A DNA stretch of 64,000 bases from Chelatococcus composti (GTDB lineage Bacteria; Pseudomonadota; Alphaproteobacteria; Rhizobiales; Beijerinckiaceae), in contig NZ_JACHEH010000002.1 of assembly GCF_014201415.1 (NCBI RefSeq), positions 248,001 to 312,000 on the forward strand, written 5' to 3'. The notes below the pieces were generated by a model. That model was not told the DNA's origin, made no database searches, and was given only the letters and a program-made list of their open reading frames with translations. Positions 1 to 9,474 of the stretch are shown here, piece after piece. The translations under genes and the position numbers were made by a program. Each line of letters opens with the position of its first letter. Positions within the stretch are counted from its first letter, which is position 1.

Positions 1-318
1 GTCGTCGTCGGACGTTTCGTCTTCTTCCAGGAAAGTGTCGTCGTCGTCAATATCGTCTTCGAGATCGACGTCGTCATCCACAACAACTTCCTTGGCCTTC
101 TCGCCGGCGGCAACCTCGTCGAGCGACACGATGTCCGCGCCGGTCTCAAGCTCGACGTCATCGCCCTCCTCGCTCCGGGCATCGGCACGGCCGCGCAGGG
201 CCTGCACGACGAAAACCGTGCTGCACTTCGGGCAGACGATCGGATCCTTGTTGAGGTCGTAGAACTTGGCGCCGCAGCTCAGGCATTGGCGCTTCGTGCC
301 GAGTTCCGGTTTCGCCAC
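1..318 (-). CDS. TIGR02300 (FYDLN acid domain) protein, 3' end cut off
   Basis: The frame encodes a small protein beginning AKPELGTKR after a GTG start at 318. It has two CxxC knuckles (CLSCGAKFYDLN near residue 13 and CPKC near residue 30), so a single zinc ribbon is likely, and then a tail dominated by Asp and Glu that runs past the window edge. This pairing of a zinc knuckle, an FYDLN motif and an acidic tail is the hallmark of TIGR02300, a family of unknown function found in Alphaproteobacteria. GTG is chosen because family members begin at this residue and a GAGAG stretch lies just upstream. It is transcribed divergently from aroA. Confidence 0.88.
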   Translation of the reverse strand, partial: MAKPELGTKRQCLSCGAKFYDLNKDPIVCPKCSTVFVVQALRGRADARSEEGDDVELETGADIVSLDEVAAGEKAKEVVVDDDVDLEDDIDDDDTFLEEDETSDDD

Positions 319-354
319 GGTGGTTCTCTCTCGCGGGGTTGAGGTTGAGCGCTC

Positions 355-383
355 CCGTTAGTCATGTGGCCGCCGCCTGTCAA
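355..383 (-). promoter_or_regulatory. candidate sigma-70 promoter for the FYDLN-acid gene
   Basis: On the minus strand TTGACA (378-383) is followed after 17 bases by TAACGG (355-360), about 40 bases upstream of the GTG start. The -35 is a perfect match; the -10 is weak. Confidence 0.4.
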
Positions 384-445
384 ACCCTAATCGCAGTTTT
401 TCATCGGCCAGGCTGGCGATTTCATCCGGCGGCGAAATGCGCTAG

Positions 446-1831
<1,386 letters not shown>

Positions 1832-1841
1832 CGGACGGGGA

Positions 1842-2486
1842 ATGGCCATGATCATCGCCATCGACGGTCCGGCGGCCTCCGGCAAGGGCACGCTCGGCCG
1901 CCGGCTCGCCGCCCACTTCGGCCTGCCGCATCTCGACACCGGTCTGCTCTATCGGGCCGTGGCGCACCACCTCATCAGCGCGGGCGAGGCGCTCGACGAC
2001 GTCGCGGCGGCGACGGCGGCAGCCCGCGCGCTCGACCTCCAGCGTCTCGACGACGCGGCCCTACGCGGACGCGCGATGGGAGAGGCGGCCTCCATCGTCG
2101 CCGCCATGCCGAGCGTGCGCGAGGCGCTCGTCGCCCTGCAGCGCGCCTTCGCCGGGCAGCCCGGCGGGGCAGTGCTCGACGGCCGTGACATCGGCACGGT
2201 GATCTGCCCCGGCGCCGACGTGAAGCTTTTCGTCACGGCCAGCGCCGAGGAGCGGGCGCGCCGCCGCTGGCGCGAACTCGTCGCGCGCGGCGAGCCGGCC
2301 GACCAGGCCGCGATCCTGGAGGACATCCGCCGGCGCGACCAGCGCGATGCCGAGCGGCCGACGGCACCGCTTGCCGTGGCTTCCGACGCTCACCGGCTCG
2401 ACACGACCCATCTCGACGCCGACGGCGCCTTTGCTGCGGCGCTCGGCATCATCTCCTCGGTGATGGCCTCACGCACGAAATCGTGA
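1842..2486 (+). CDS. cmk: cytidylate kinase
   Basis: The 214-residue protein opens with [13 protein letters not shown], the P-loop of CMP/dCMP kinases, and contains [12 protein letters not shown] near residue 115, the family's substrate-binding segment. It phosphorylates CMP and dCMP to diphosphates. The ATG at 1842 has a GGGG-rich stretch just upstream. The aroA-cmk pair is common in Alphaproteobacteria, but the gene that usually follows, rpsA for ribosomal protein S1, is not here. A DUF1194 gene follows instead. Confidence 0.95.
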   Translation: MAMIIAIDGPAASGKGTLGRRLAAHFGLPHLDTGLLYRAVAHHLISAGEALDDVAAATAAARALDLQRLDDAALRGRAMGEAASIVAAMPSVREALVALQRAFAGQPGGAVLDGRDIGTVICPGADVKLFVTASAEERARRRWRELVARGEPADQAAILEDIRRRDQRDAERPTAPLAVASDAHRLDTTHLDADGAFAAALGIISSVMASRTKS

Positions 2487-2572
2487 CCAGGCGGAAACCG
2501 GCCGCTCCATCGTTTTGCCGGCAGTGGCACACTTGATGGTCCCCTCGCCTACCGGGACAGAGGAGACGCGAG

Positions 2573-3394
2573 ATGGCCCATCCGGCAAACGGGGCGCTGC
2601 TGTGGGGATCAGCCGTCCGGGCGGCGCTCGCCTTTCTCTTGATGCTGCCGGCGGCCGCTCTCGCGCAGGGAGGGCCGCAGGAGGTCGACGTCGCCCTCGT
2701 CATCGCGGTCGACATCTCCTATTCCATGGACGAGGACGAGCAGCGCCTGCAGCGCAAGGGCTACGTCGAGGCCCTGCGCTCCACGGCCGTGCTCGATGCC
2801 ATCGCGCGCGGCCCCATCGGCCGCATCGCCGCCACCTATGTCGAATGGGCCGGCTCCAACTCGCAGGACGTGGTCGTACCCTGGCAGGTGATCGAGGGCC
2901 CGGAGAGCGCCGATGCCTTCGCCGAGCGCATCGCGGCTGCACCCATCCGGCGCGCCTACCGCACCTCCATCTCCGGCGCCATCGACTTCTCGGCCAGCCT
3001 CTTCAGCAAGATCGGCGTCAAGGCCATGCGGCAGGTCATCGACATCTCCGGCGACGGGCCCAACAACCAGGGCCGGCCCGTGACCGCCGCCCGCGACGAC
3101 GCCGTGGCCCGCAACATCACGATCAACGGGCTGCCGCTGCTCTACAAGCGCTCGAGCTACATGGACATCGCCAATCTCGACGCCTACTACCGCGACTGCG
3201 TGATCGGCGGCTTCGGCGCCTTCATGGTTCCGGTGCGCGAGATCGAGCAGTTTCCCGACACCATCCGCAAGAAGCTTGTCATGGAGATCGCCGGCATCAG
3301 CGAGCCCGCGCCGCGCCTCGAACCGACAGCGGCGCAAGAGAAGACCTCATGCCTCGTCGGCGAATGGCGCTGGAATGAGCGGATGGGCAACTGA
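2573..3394 (+). CDS. secreted DUF1194 protein with a von Willebrand A-like fold
   Basis: The 273-residue protein starts with a classic signal peptide (charged start, hydrophobic core, ALA-Q cleavage near residue 32). The mature part begins with DVALVIAVDISYSMD, a metal-ion-dependent adhesion site (DxSxS) as in vWA domains. A second acidic loop, DISGDGPNN, lies near residue 160. DUF1194 proteins are widespread in Alphaproteobacteria and lack a known function; the signals here point to a periplasmic or exported metal-binding protein. AGGAG lies upstream of the chosen ATG. Nothing nearby suggests a partner. Confidence 0.87.
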   Translation: MAHPANGALLWGSAVRAALAFLLMLPAAALAQGGPQEVDVALVIAVDISYSMDEDEQRLQRKGYVEALRSTAVLDAIARGPIGRIAATYVEWAGSNSQDVVVPWQVIEGPESADAFAERIAAAPIRRAYRTSISGAIDFSASLFSKIGVKAMRQVIDISGDGPNNQGRPVTAARDDAVARNITINGLPLLYKRSSYMDIANLDAYYRDCVIGGFGAFMVPVREIEQFPDTIRKKLVMEIAGISEPAPRLEPTAAQEKTSCLVGEWRWNERMGN

Positions 3395-3515
3395 CGCGAT
3401 GACGCCGGCACCCATGCACGAGGCGGGACGCGGGGCCGGCCGGAGGCCGATTGCGCCAAGGCGGCGGCTTTTCTAAGACCGGGGAGCCTTCCTCCGGCCC
3501 CAAGCGAAAGCCGCC

Positions 3516-3920
3516 ATGACCGAGACGACCGAGACCCCCGCCGCCCCCCTCACCATCGCCCTCGTCGCCCACGACGCGAAGAAGGAGGAGATGGCCGCCT
3601 TCGCCGAGGCGCACCGCCATCAGCTCGCCGGCACGAAGCTCTACGCCACCGGCACCACCGGTGCGCGTGTGATGGAGCGGTGCCCGGAGCTCAGCGTGAC
3701 GCGGCTGAAGAGCGGGCCGCTGGGCGGCGACCAGCAGATCGGCGCCATGATCGCCGAAGGGCGCATCGACATGCTGATCTTCTTCGTCGATCCGCTGTCG
3801 CCGCATCCCCACGACGTCGACGTGAAGGCGCTGATGCGCCTTGCGCTCGTCTATGACATCCCCATGGCGCTCAACCCGGCCACGGCCGCCCTCCTGCTCC
3901 CCCTCAAGGTGCAGGGGTGA
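3516..3920 (+). CDS. mgsA: methylglyoxal synthase
   Basis: The 134-residue protein has the compact single-domain MGS fold: [13 protein letters not shown] at the N-terminus, [11 protein letters not shown] near residue 45, [12 protein letters not shown] near 70 and [14 protein letters not shown] near 95. These contain the phosphate-binding and catalytic Asp positions of the family. It converts dihydroxyacetone phosphate to methylglyoxal and phosphate, an overflow bypass of lower glycolysis. It ends 9 bases from the oppositely oriented hrpB stop. Confidence 0.95.
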   Translation: MTETTETPAAPLTIALVAHDAKKEEMAAFAEAHRHQLAGTKLYATGTTGARVMERCPELSVTRLKSGPLGGDQQIGAMIAEGRIDMLIFFVDPLSPHPHDVDVKALMRLALVYDIPMALNPATAALLLPLKVQG

Positions 3921-3933
3921 AGGGACCCTTCAC
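3917..3933. terminator. short palindrome at the convergent mgsA/hrpB ends
   Basis: GTGAAGGGACCCTTCAC is an 8-1-8 perfect palindrome that contains the stop codons of both genes: mgsA TGA at 3918-3920 and hrpB TGA on the other strand at 3930-3932. No T tract follows on either side, so intrinsic terminator activity is uncertain. Confidence 0.4.
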
Positions 3934-6401
3934 GTGCCGCGCGGCTTGGCCCGCGTCGTCGGCTGGGCGCTGACAGGGTCTTCCGGCCAGGGGTGCTTGG
4001 GATAGCGGCCGCGCAGCTCGGCCCGCACCGCAGCCCACGAGCCGCGCCAGAAACCCGGCAGGTCGCGCGTGATCTGGATCGGCCGGTGCGCCGGCGACAG
4101 CAGCTCAAGGATGAGCGGCACGCGCCCACCGGCGAGCGTCGGGTGCCTGTCGAGCCCGAACAGCTCCTGCACCCGCACGGCAATGGAGGGCCCCTCCTCC
4201 CCGTCGTAGTTGACCGGGATGCGCGATCCCGTCGGCGCCTCGAAGTGGGTGGGCGCCTCGGCGTCGAGCCGGCGCATCAGCTCCCACGGCACCAGGCTGC
4301 GCAGTGCCGCGTCGAGATGGCCGGCATCAATGCCGGCGAGGCTCGTCACGCCCAGGATGTGCGGCGCCAGCCAATCCTCGACGGTCCGTGCCAAGGACTC
4401 GTCAGAAAGGTCCGGCCAGGGCTCGCCCTCGGCCCGGCGCAGAAAGGCGACGCGCCCGCGCAGCTGCTGCTGCGTCCTGGTCCAGGGCAGGCAGTCGATG
4501 CCCAGGGCTGCGATGCCACGCGCGAGGGTCGCCGCGGACGATCCGTCCGCCGGCACGGCGAGCGGCTGCTGCGAGAGGACGACAGCACCGAGACGACGCA
4601 GCCGGCGGGCGCGCAGGGCGCGTGCGGCCCGGTCGAACGTCACCTCCACGACCGTCTCGATGCGATGGCCCGCGACGGCCTCGATGGCCTCCGGGGTGAT
4701 CGGTGCCGCGAGCACGATGCGCGCGCTCGCCCCGCCGCCGGCGATCTCGGCCACGGCGAGGAAGGGCTCCCGCGCCAGCCGGTCGGCGGGATCGACGAAG
4801 GCGCCGCGTCCGTTGGCGAGCAGAAACTCGCCCGCCTTGCCCCGCGCGCGGGCGATACGGTCCGGATAGGCGAGCGCGACGAGGGCGCCCGGGTCGTCGT
4901 CCGCCACCTCGGCGGGCAGGCCCGCCGCCGCAGCCTGCCGGGCCCAGCCGGCAGCCGTGCGACGCATGTCGGCCGCCCGGCGCGAGCCATCGGTGCGGAA
5001 ACGCTCCAGCCGCTCGACGAGGTCCGTCCCGTTACCGCCGAGGCCGCGCTCGACAAGGACAGCGGCGATCTCGGCCGCCGTGCCGGCCGCAGCACCCGCG
5101 GCAAGAACCATGCGCGCAAGGCGCGGCGGCAGCGGCAGGTCGTGCAGGTGCCGCCCCGTCGGCGTCAGCCGGCCGTCGCCGTCCAGCGCGTCGATCTCCA
5201 CGAGGAGGCGCCGCGCCTCGGCGAGGGCGGGCGCCGGCGGCGGATCGAGAAAGCGCAGCCGCGTCGGGTCGGCGAGCCCCCAGGCCGCACAGTCGAGCAT
5301 AAGGGGCGCGAGGTCGGCACTCAGGATCTCCGGCCGCGCGAAGGGCTCAAGCGCGCCGTTGCCCGCCTCCTCCCACAGCCGGTAGCAGACCCCCGGCTCC
5401 GTCCTGCCGGCGCGGCCGCGCCGCTGGTCGGCGGACGCGCGCGAGACGCGTACGGTCTCGAGTCGCGTCAGGCCGAGATCGGGCTCGTAGCGCGGCACGC
5501 GTGCCAGCCCCGAATCGATGACCACGCGCACACCTTCGATGGTGAGCGAAGTCTCGGCGATGGAGGTGGCGAGCACCACCTTGCGCCGGCCAGGCGGCGC
5601 GGGCACGATGGCCCGGTCCTGCTCGGCGCGCTCCAGCGCGCCGTAGAGGGGCGCGACATCGACGGCCGGGTCCCGGATGCGCTCGGCCAGCAGCTCCGCG
5701 ACACGGCGGATCTCGCGCCCACCGGGAAGGAAGACGAGGATCGAGCCCTGCTCGGCGCCGAGCGCGGTGAGCACCGCGTCAGCCACGTCCTCCTCGATGC
5801 GCCGCTCGGGCCTGCGGCCGAGATAGCGCGTCTCGACCGCGAAGGCGCGGCCCTTGCTCTCGATCACCGGCGCATCGCCGAGCAGCGCGGCGACGCGCGC
5901 GCCGTCGAGCGTCGCCGCCATCACGAGCAGCCGCAGGTCCTCCCGCAGGCCTTCCTGCGCATCGATGGCGAGGGCGAGGCCGAGATCGGCATCAAGCGAA
6001 CGCTCGTGAAACTCGTCGAACAGGACCGCCGACACACCCTCAAGCGACGGATCGTCGAGGATCATGCGCGTAAACACGCCCTCGGTGACCACCTCGATGC
6101 GGGTCCGGCGCGACACCCTCGTCTCGAGCCTGACGCGCAGGCCGACCGTCTCGCCGACCGCCTCCCCGAGCATGGCGGCCATGCGGGCGGCCGCCGCGCG
6201 CGCCGCGAGGCGCCGCGGCTCGAGCAGGATGATTCGCCCCCCGCACCAGGCCTCCTCGCGCAGCACGAGCGGCACGCGCGTCGTCTTGCCCGCGCCGGGC
6301 GGCGCCACGAGAACGGCAGCGTTGCGCTGCGCGAGCGCAGCCCGCAGGGCGGGCAGGGCCTCATCGACAGGCAGGGGCGATGCAGAGGGCAGATGCGTCA
6401 T
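3930..6401 (-). CDS. hrpB: ATP-dependent helicase HrpB
   Basis: This is an 823-residue DEAH/RHA-type helicase. Walker A GAGKT lies at residues 36-40 and the DEFH box (VLFDEFHERSLD) near residue 130. The helicase C domain contains TSIAETSLTIEGV and RRGRAGR near residues 280-335. The C-terminal region matches HrpB proteins. The RNA or DNA substrate of HrpB is not firmly established. The frame stays open upstream, but the ATG at 6401 gives the usual N-terminus (short leader then the P-loop) and is preceded by AAGGGCGG. It is divergent from the chemoreceptor gene. Confidence 0.92.
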   Translation of the reverse strand: MTHLPSASPLPVDEALPALRAALAQRNAAVLVAPPGAGKTTRVPLVLREEAWCGGRIILLEPRRLAARAAAARMAAMLGEAVGETVGLRVRLETRVSRRTRIEVVTEGVFTRMILDDPSLEGVSAVLFDEFHERSLDADLGLALAIDAQEGLREDLRLLVMAATLDGARVAALLGDAPVIESKGRAFAVETRYLGRRPERRIEEDVADAVLTALGAEQGSILVFLPGGREIRRVAELLAERIRDPAVDVAPLYGALERAEQDRAIVPAPPGRRKVVLATSIAETSLTIEGVRVVIDSGLARVPRYEPDLGLTRLETVRVSRASADQRRGRAGRTEPGVCYRLWEEAGNGALEPFARPEILSADLAPLMLDCAAWGLADPTRLRFLDPPPAPALAEARRLLVEIDALDGDGRLTPTGRHLHDLPLPPRLARMVLAAGAAAGTAAEIAAVLVERGLGGNGTDLVERLERFRTDGSRRAADMRRTAAGWARQAAAAGLPAEVADDDPGALVALAYPDRIARARGKAGEFLLANGRGAFVDPADRLAREPFLAVAEIAGGGASARIVLAAPITPEAIEAVAGHRIETVVEVTFDRAARALRARRLRRLGAVVLSQQPLAVPADGSSAATLARGIAALGIDCLPWTRTQQQLRGRVAFLRRAEGEPWPDLSDESLARTVEDWLAPHILGVTSLAGIDAGHLDAALRSLVPWELMRRLDAEAPTHFEAPTGSRIPVNYDGEEGPSIAVRVQELFGLDRHPTLAGGRVPLILELLSPAHRPIQITRDLPGFWRGSWAAVRAELRGRYPKHPWPEDPVSAQPTTRAKPRGT

Positions 6402-6573
6402 GCCGCCCTTGATGGCGAAGAAGAATGCCGCCGGCAAGCGAGAGGTCGTGCATCCGCCGGCGACGATCTTCACGGAAGATGACGAAGAGACACGCAAACC
6501 GGCGCTCGGCAGGGCTTTGTTTACACCCGCGGCGTAGTCTTCCTTCTCAGCCGCCATCGGAACGACGATTGGA

Positions 6574-8436
6574 ATGCCTTCCTTCAACTACTTCCTTCCG
6601 TTCGTCGAGAGCGCATCGTTTCTCGTGCTGTCGTCCGTGCTGCTCGCGGTTCTCGCGAAGCCGCTGGCACGCCGGCCGCTCGCCTGGCAGATCACAGTGG
6701 GCGTCGTCTTCGGCCTCGTTGCCCTGGTGAGCATGCATCGTCCGGCTGTTCCCCATCCGGGCATGCTGTTCGATGCGCGCAACGTGCTGGTAACGCTCGC
6801 CGCGCCCGTCGGCGGCATCCTGAGCGCCACGATCACCGCCTGCATGGTGCTGGTGATGCGCTTTAATGCGGGCGGCACCGGCGTTACGGCCGGGCTCATC
6901 GCCATCGTCATGTGCGCACTGGCCGGATCGGCCTACCACCTCTACCTGCGGCACACGCGCCGCGAGCTGAGCTGTCGGGACCTCCATGTCCTCGGCGCCG
7001 TGGCGGGCATCCTGCCCCTGTTTGCGCTCGTCGCGCTGCCAAGCTGGGAGGCGACAGTCGAAACACTGCGGACGATCGCGGCCCCGCATATCATCGTGAA
7101 CTGGCTCGGTGTCGAGATCACGGGCATGCTCGTCCTGTGGGACAGGGAGCGGCGCGCGGCCGTGCAGGCGCTCCGTGAGACCGAGCTGCTGCGGCGCGGC
7201 ATCGTCGACAATGCGCCGGGCGTGCTCTTCCAGCGCGTGCTGCATCCGGACGGCCGCATCTCCTTCCCCTTCGTCTCCAAGGGCGCCATCGACATCTTCG
7301 GCGTCGAGGCGTCCGAGATCATGCGAAATGCCGAGAACGTCCACCGCCTCGTGCACCCGGAGGACTTTGCCACCTATCGCGAGGCGCTCGACGTCTCCGC
7401 CCGCGACGGCGCGCCGTGCAACGTGCAGGTCCGCATCATCCGCCCCGAGGACGGCCGCACTGTCTGGATACGCACCCAGGCCTCGCCGCGCGCGGGCCGC
7501 AACGGCGAGATCATCTGGGACGGCTTCGTCATCGACGTGACCGACCGCATCGTCGCCGACGAGCTGCGGGCCGAGAACGAGCGCTCCCGGCAGCGCACGC
7601 TGCACCAGCTCGCCGACCGCTTCGAGCAGGGGGTCGGGCAGGCGCTGCGCCAGCTCTCGCGAGCGGCCGACGACATGCGGGCAGCGGCCGGCAACCTGGC
7701 CACCACCGCGCAGGGCACCAGCCGCAAGGCAACCGAGGTGGCTGCCGACGCAGAGGCGACCTCCGCCCATGTGCGCACGGTGGCCGGCGCGGCCGAGCAG
7801 ATCCACGCCTCCATCGACGAGCTCACCCGCCAGTCCATGGTGACGGTGGACAAGGCGCGCGAGACCTCCGAGCATGTCGCAATGACCCGGGCCGACGTCG
7901 ACGGCCTCGTCGAGGCAGTGCAGAAGATCGGCACCATCGTCGAGTTCATCGAGGACATCGCCAACCAGACCAATCTCCTGGCGCTCAACGCCACGATCGA
8001 GGCCGCGCGCGCCGGCGCCGCCGGCCGCGGCTTTGCAGTGGTGGCGGGCGAGGTCAAGAGCCTCGCCGTGCAGACGAGCCGCGCAACCGCCGAGATCGCC
8101 GCCAATATCGAGACCATCCGCAACGCCTCCGTCGCGGCGGTGCGGGCCGTGGCCTCCATGGACGGAACGGTGGCCGAGATCGGCCAGGCCGCGTCGATCG
8201 TCGCCGACGTCGCCAAGGCCCAGTCGCGCGCCGCCGAGGAGATCGCCGCCAGCGCCCGCCAGGCGGCAACGAGCACCCAGGCAGTGTCGAGCAACATCGG
8301 CGACGTGCGGCTCGACGCCCAGAGCGCCGGCGTCGCCGCCGAGCAAGTGCTGCAGGCGGCGACGGAGCTCGACGAGCAGGCCCTCGCCCTCAACGAGGCC
8401 GTCGACGCCTTCGTACGCCAGGTCCGCTCCGCCTAA
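6574..8436 (+). CDS. methyl-accepting chemotaxis protein with a LytS-type 5TM sensor and PAS domain
   Basis: The 620-residue protein has three parts. Residues 1 to about 190 hold five or six hydrophobic segments with [18 protein letters not shown], which resembles the 5TM-5TMR_LYT sensor of LytS-type kinases. Residues about 205-320 form a PAS/PAC fold. Residues about 340-615 are a cytoplasmic chemoreceptor signalling domain, with the hairpin tip [21 protein letters not shown] near 460-480. There is no periplasmic ligand pocket of the usual kind and no obvious HAMP domain. It is expected to signal to CheA/CheW; no che genes lie in this window. The ligand is unknown. Confidence 0.9.
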   Translation: MPSFNYFLPFVESASFLVLSSVLLAVLAKPLARRPLAWQITVGVVFGLVALVSMHRPAVPHPGMLFDARNVLVTLAAPVGGILSATITACMVLVMRFNAGGTGVTAGLIAIVMCALAGSAYHLYLRHTRRELSCRDLHVLGAVAGILPLFALVALPSWEATVETLRTIAAPHIIVNWLGVEITGMLVLWDRERRAAVQALRETELLRRGIVDNAPGVLFQRVLHPDGRISFPFVSKGAIDIFGVEASEIMRNAENVHRLVHPEDFATYREALDVSARDGAPCNVQVRIIRPEDGRTVWIRTQASPRAGRNGEIIWDGFVIDVTDRIVADELRAENERSRQRTLHQLADRFEQGVGQALRQLSRAADDMRAAAGNLATTAQGTSRKATEVAADAEATSAHVRTVAGAAEQIHASIDELTRQSMVTVDKARETSEHVAMTRADVDGLVEAVQKIGTIVEFIEDIANQTNLLALNATIEAARAGAAGRGFAVVAGEVKSLAVQTSRATAEIAANIETIRNASVAAVRAVASMDGTVAEIGQAASIVADVAKAQSRAAEEIAASARQAATSTQAVSSNIGDVRLDAQSAGVAAEQVLQAATELDEQALALNEAVDAFVRQVRSA

Positions 8437-8443
8437 CAGATAG

Positions 8444-8456
8444 TTGACTCAGTCAA
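8444..8456. promoter_or_regulatory. palindromic operator in front of the MarR-GNAT gene
   Basis: TTGACTCAGTCAA is a perfect 6-1-6 palindrome 40 bases upstream of the MarR-acetyltransferase start. It could also serve as a -35 element (TTGACT). MarR-family proteins usually autoregulate through such short inverted repeats, so this is the probable self-operator. Confidence 0.6.
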
Positions 8457-8495
8457 ACAATCACAGGATGCTGCCGCGATGGGAGGGTTCTACCC

Positions 8496-9464
8496 ATGGT
8501 GACGGCAACACTTCGCCATGCCGGGACAGGCATGGCCACGGGCAGCACGCTCGACGATCGCATCGCGGCCGTGCGCCGCTTCAACCGCTTCTACACGCGC
8601 GAGATCGGCTTCCTTCACGAGCACCTGCACGACAGCGGCTTCGTGCTAAGCGAGGCACGCGTGCTCTACGAGCTCGCCCAGTGCGGGGAGACGACCGCGA
8701 CCGAGCTTCGCCGCCGGACGGGGATCGACGCCGGCTATCTCAGCCGCCTGTTGCGCCGCTTCGAGGAGAGGGGGCTGGTCGCTCGCCGCGCCTCGCCGGA
8801 CGACGGGCGCCGCTCTCTCCTGTCCCTCACCGAACAGGGCCGGGAGACCTTCGCCGGTCTCGACGCGGCAGCCCGCCGTGAGGCCGGGGCGCTCATCGCG
8901 CCCCTGACGGAGGACGCGCAGGAGCAGCTGGTCACGGCCATGGCCGCGCTGGAGAATGCGCTTGGCGCCGGCCGGCTCGATCCGGCCCGGATCGTCCTGA
9001 GGGATCCCCGTCCAGGCGACTTCGGCTGGATCGTCGCCCGCCACGGTGCGCTCTACGCCGAAGAATATGGCTGGGATGCGACCTTCGAGGGACTCGTGGC
9101 ACAGGTGATCAGCGACATTGTGCAGAATTTTGACCCCGCACGCGAGCGCGTCTGGATCGCCGACCACGACGGCATCAGGCTGGGCTCCATCTGCCTCGTG
9201 CGACAGTCCGACGAGGTGGCGAAGCTGCGCCTGCTGTTCGTCGAGCCTGCGGCACGGGGGCTCGGCCTCGGCCGGCGGCTGGTGGCCGAATGCATCGCCT
9301 TCGCCCGCGCCGCGGGCTATGCCCGCATCACGCTGTGGACCAACGACGTCCTGACCACGGCCCGCGTCATCTATGCCAAGGCCGGGTTCCGCCTCGTCGC
9401 CGCCGAACCCCGCAGGAACTTCGGCAAGGATCTCGTCAGCGAGACCTGGGAGCTCGACCTCTAG
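8496..9464 (+). CDS. bifunctional MarR-family regulator / GNAT acetyltransferase
   Basis: The 322-residue protein joins two domains. Residues about 35-145 form a MarR winged helix, with the wing segment PDDGRRSLLSLTEQG. Residues about 165-320 form a GNAT acetyltransferase with the acetyl-CoA loop GLGLGRRL and the typical ending YAKAGFRLV. This fusion is a known family; the acetylation substrate is generally unknown. GGGAGGG lies just before the ATG; a later ATG at residue 13 is possible. It stands alone, 59 bases after the chemoreceptor gene, and ends 10 bases from the convergent malic enzyme gene. Confidence 0.9.
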   Translation: MVTATLRHAGTGMATGSTLDDRIAAVRRFNRFYTREIGFLHEHLHDSGFVLSEARVLYELAQCGETTATELRRRTGIDAGYLSRLLRRFEERGLVARRASPDDGRRSLLSLTEQGRETFAGLDAAARREAGALIAPLTEDAQEQLVTAMAALENALGAGRLDPARIVLRDPRPGDFGWIVARHGALYAEEYGWDATFEGLVAQVISDIVQNFDPARERVWIADHDGIRLGSICLVRQSDEVAKLRLLFVEPAARGLGLGRRLVAECIAFARAAGYARITLWTNDVLTTARVIYAKAGFRLVAAEPRRNFGKDLVSETWELDL

Positions 9465-9474
9465 CGGCCCCGCC

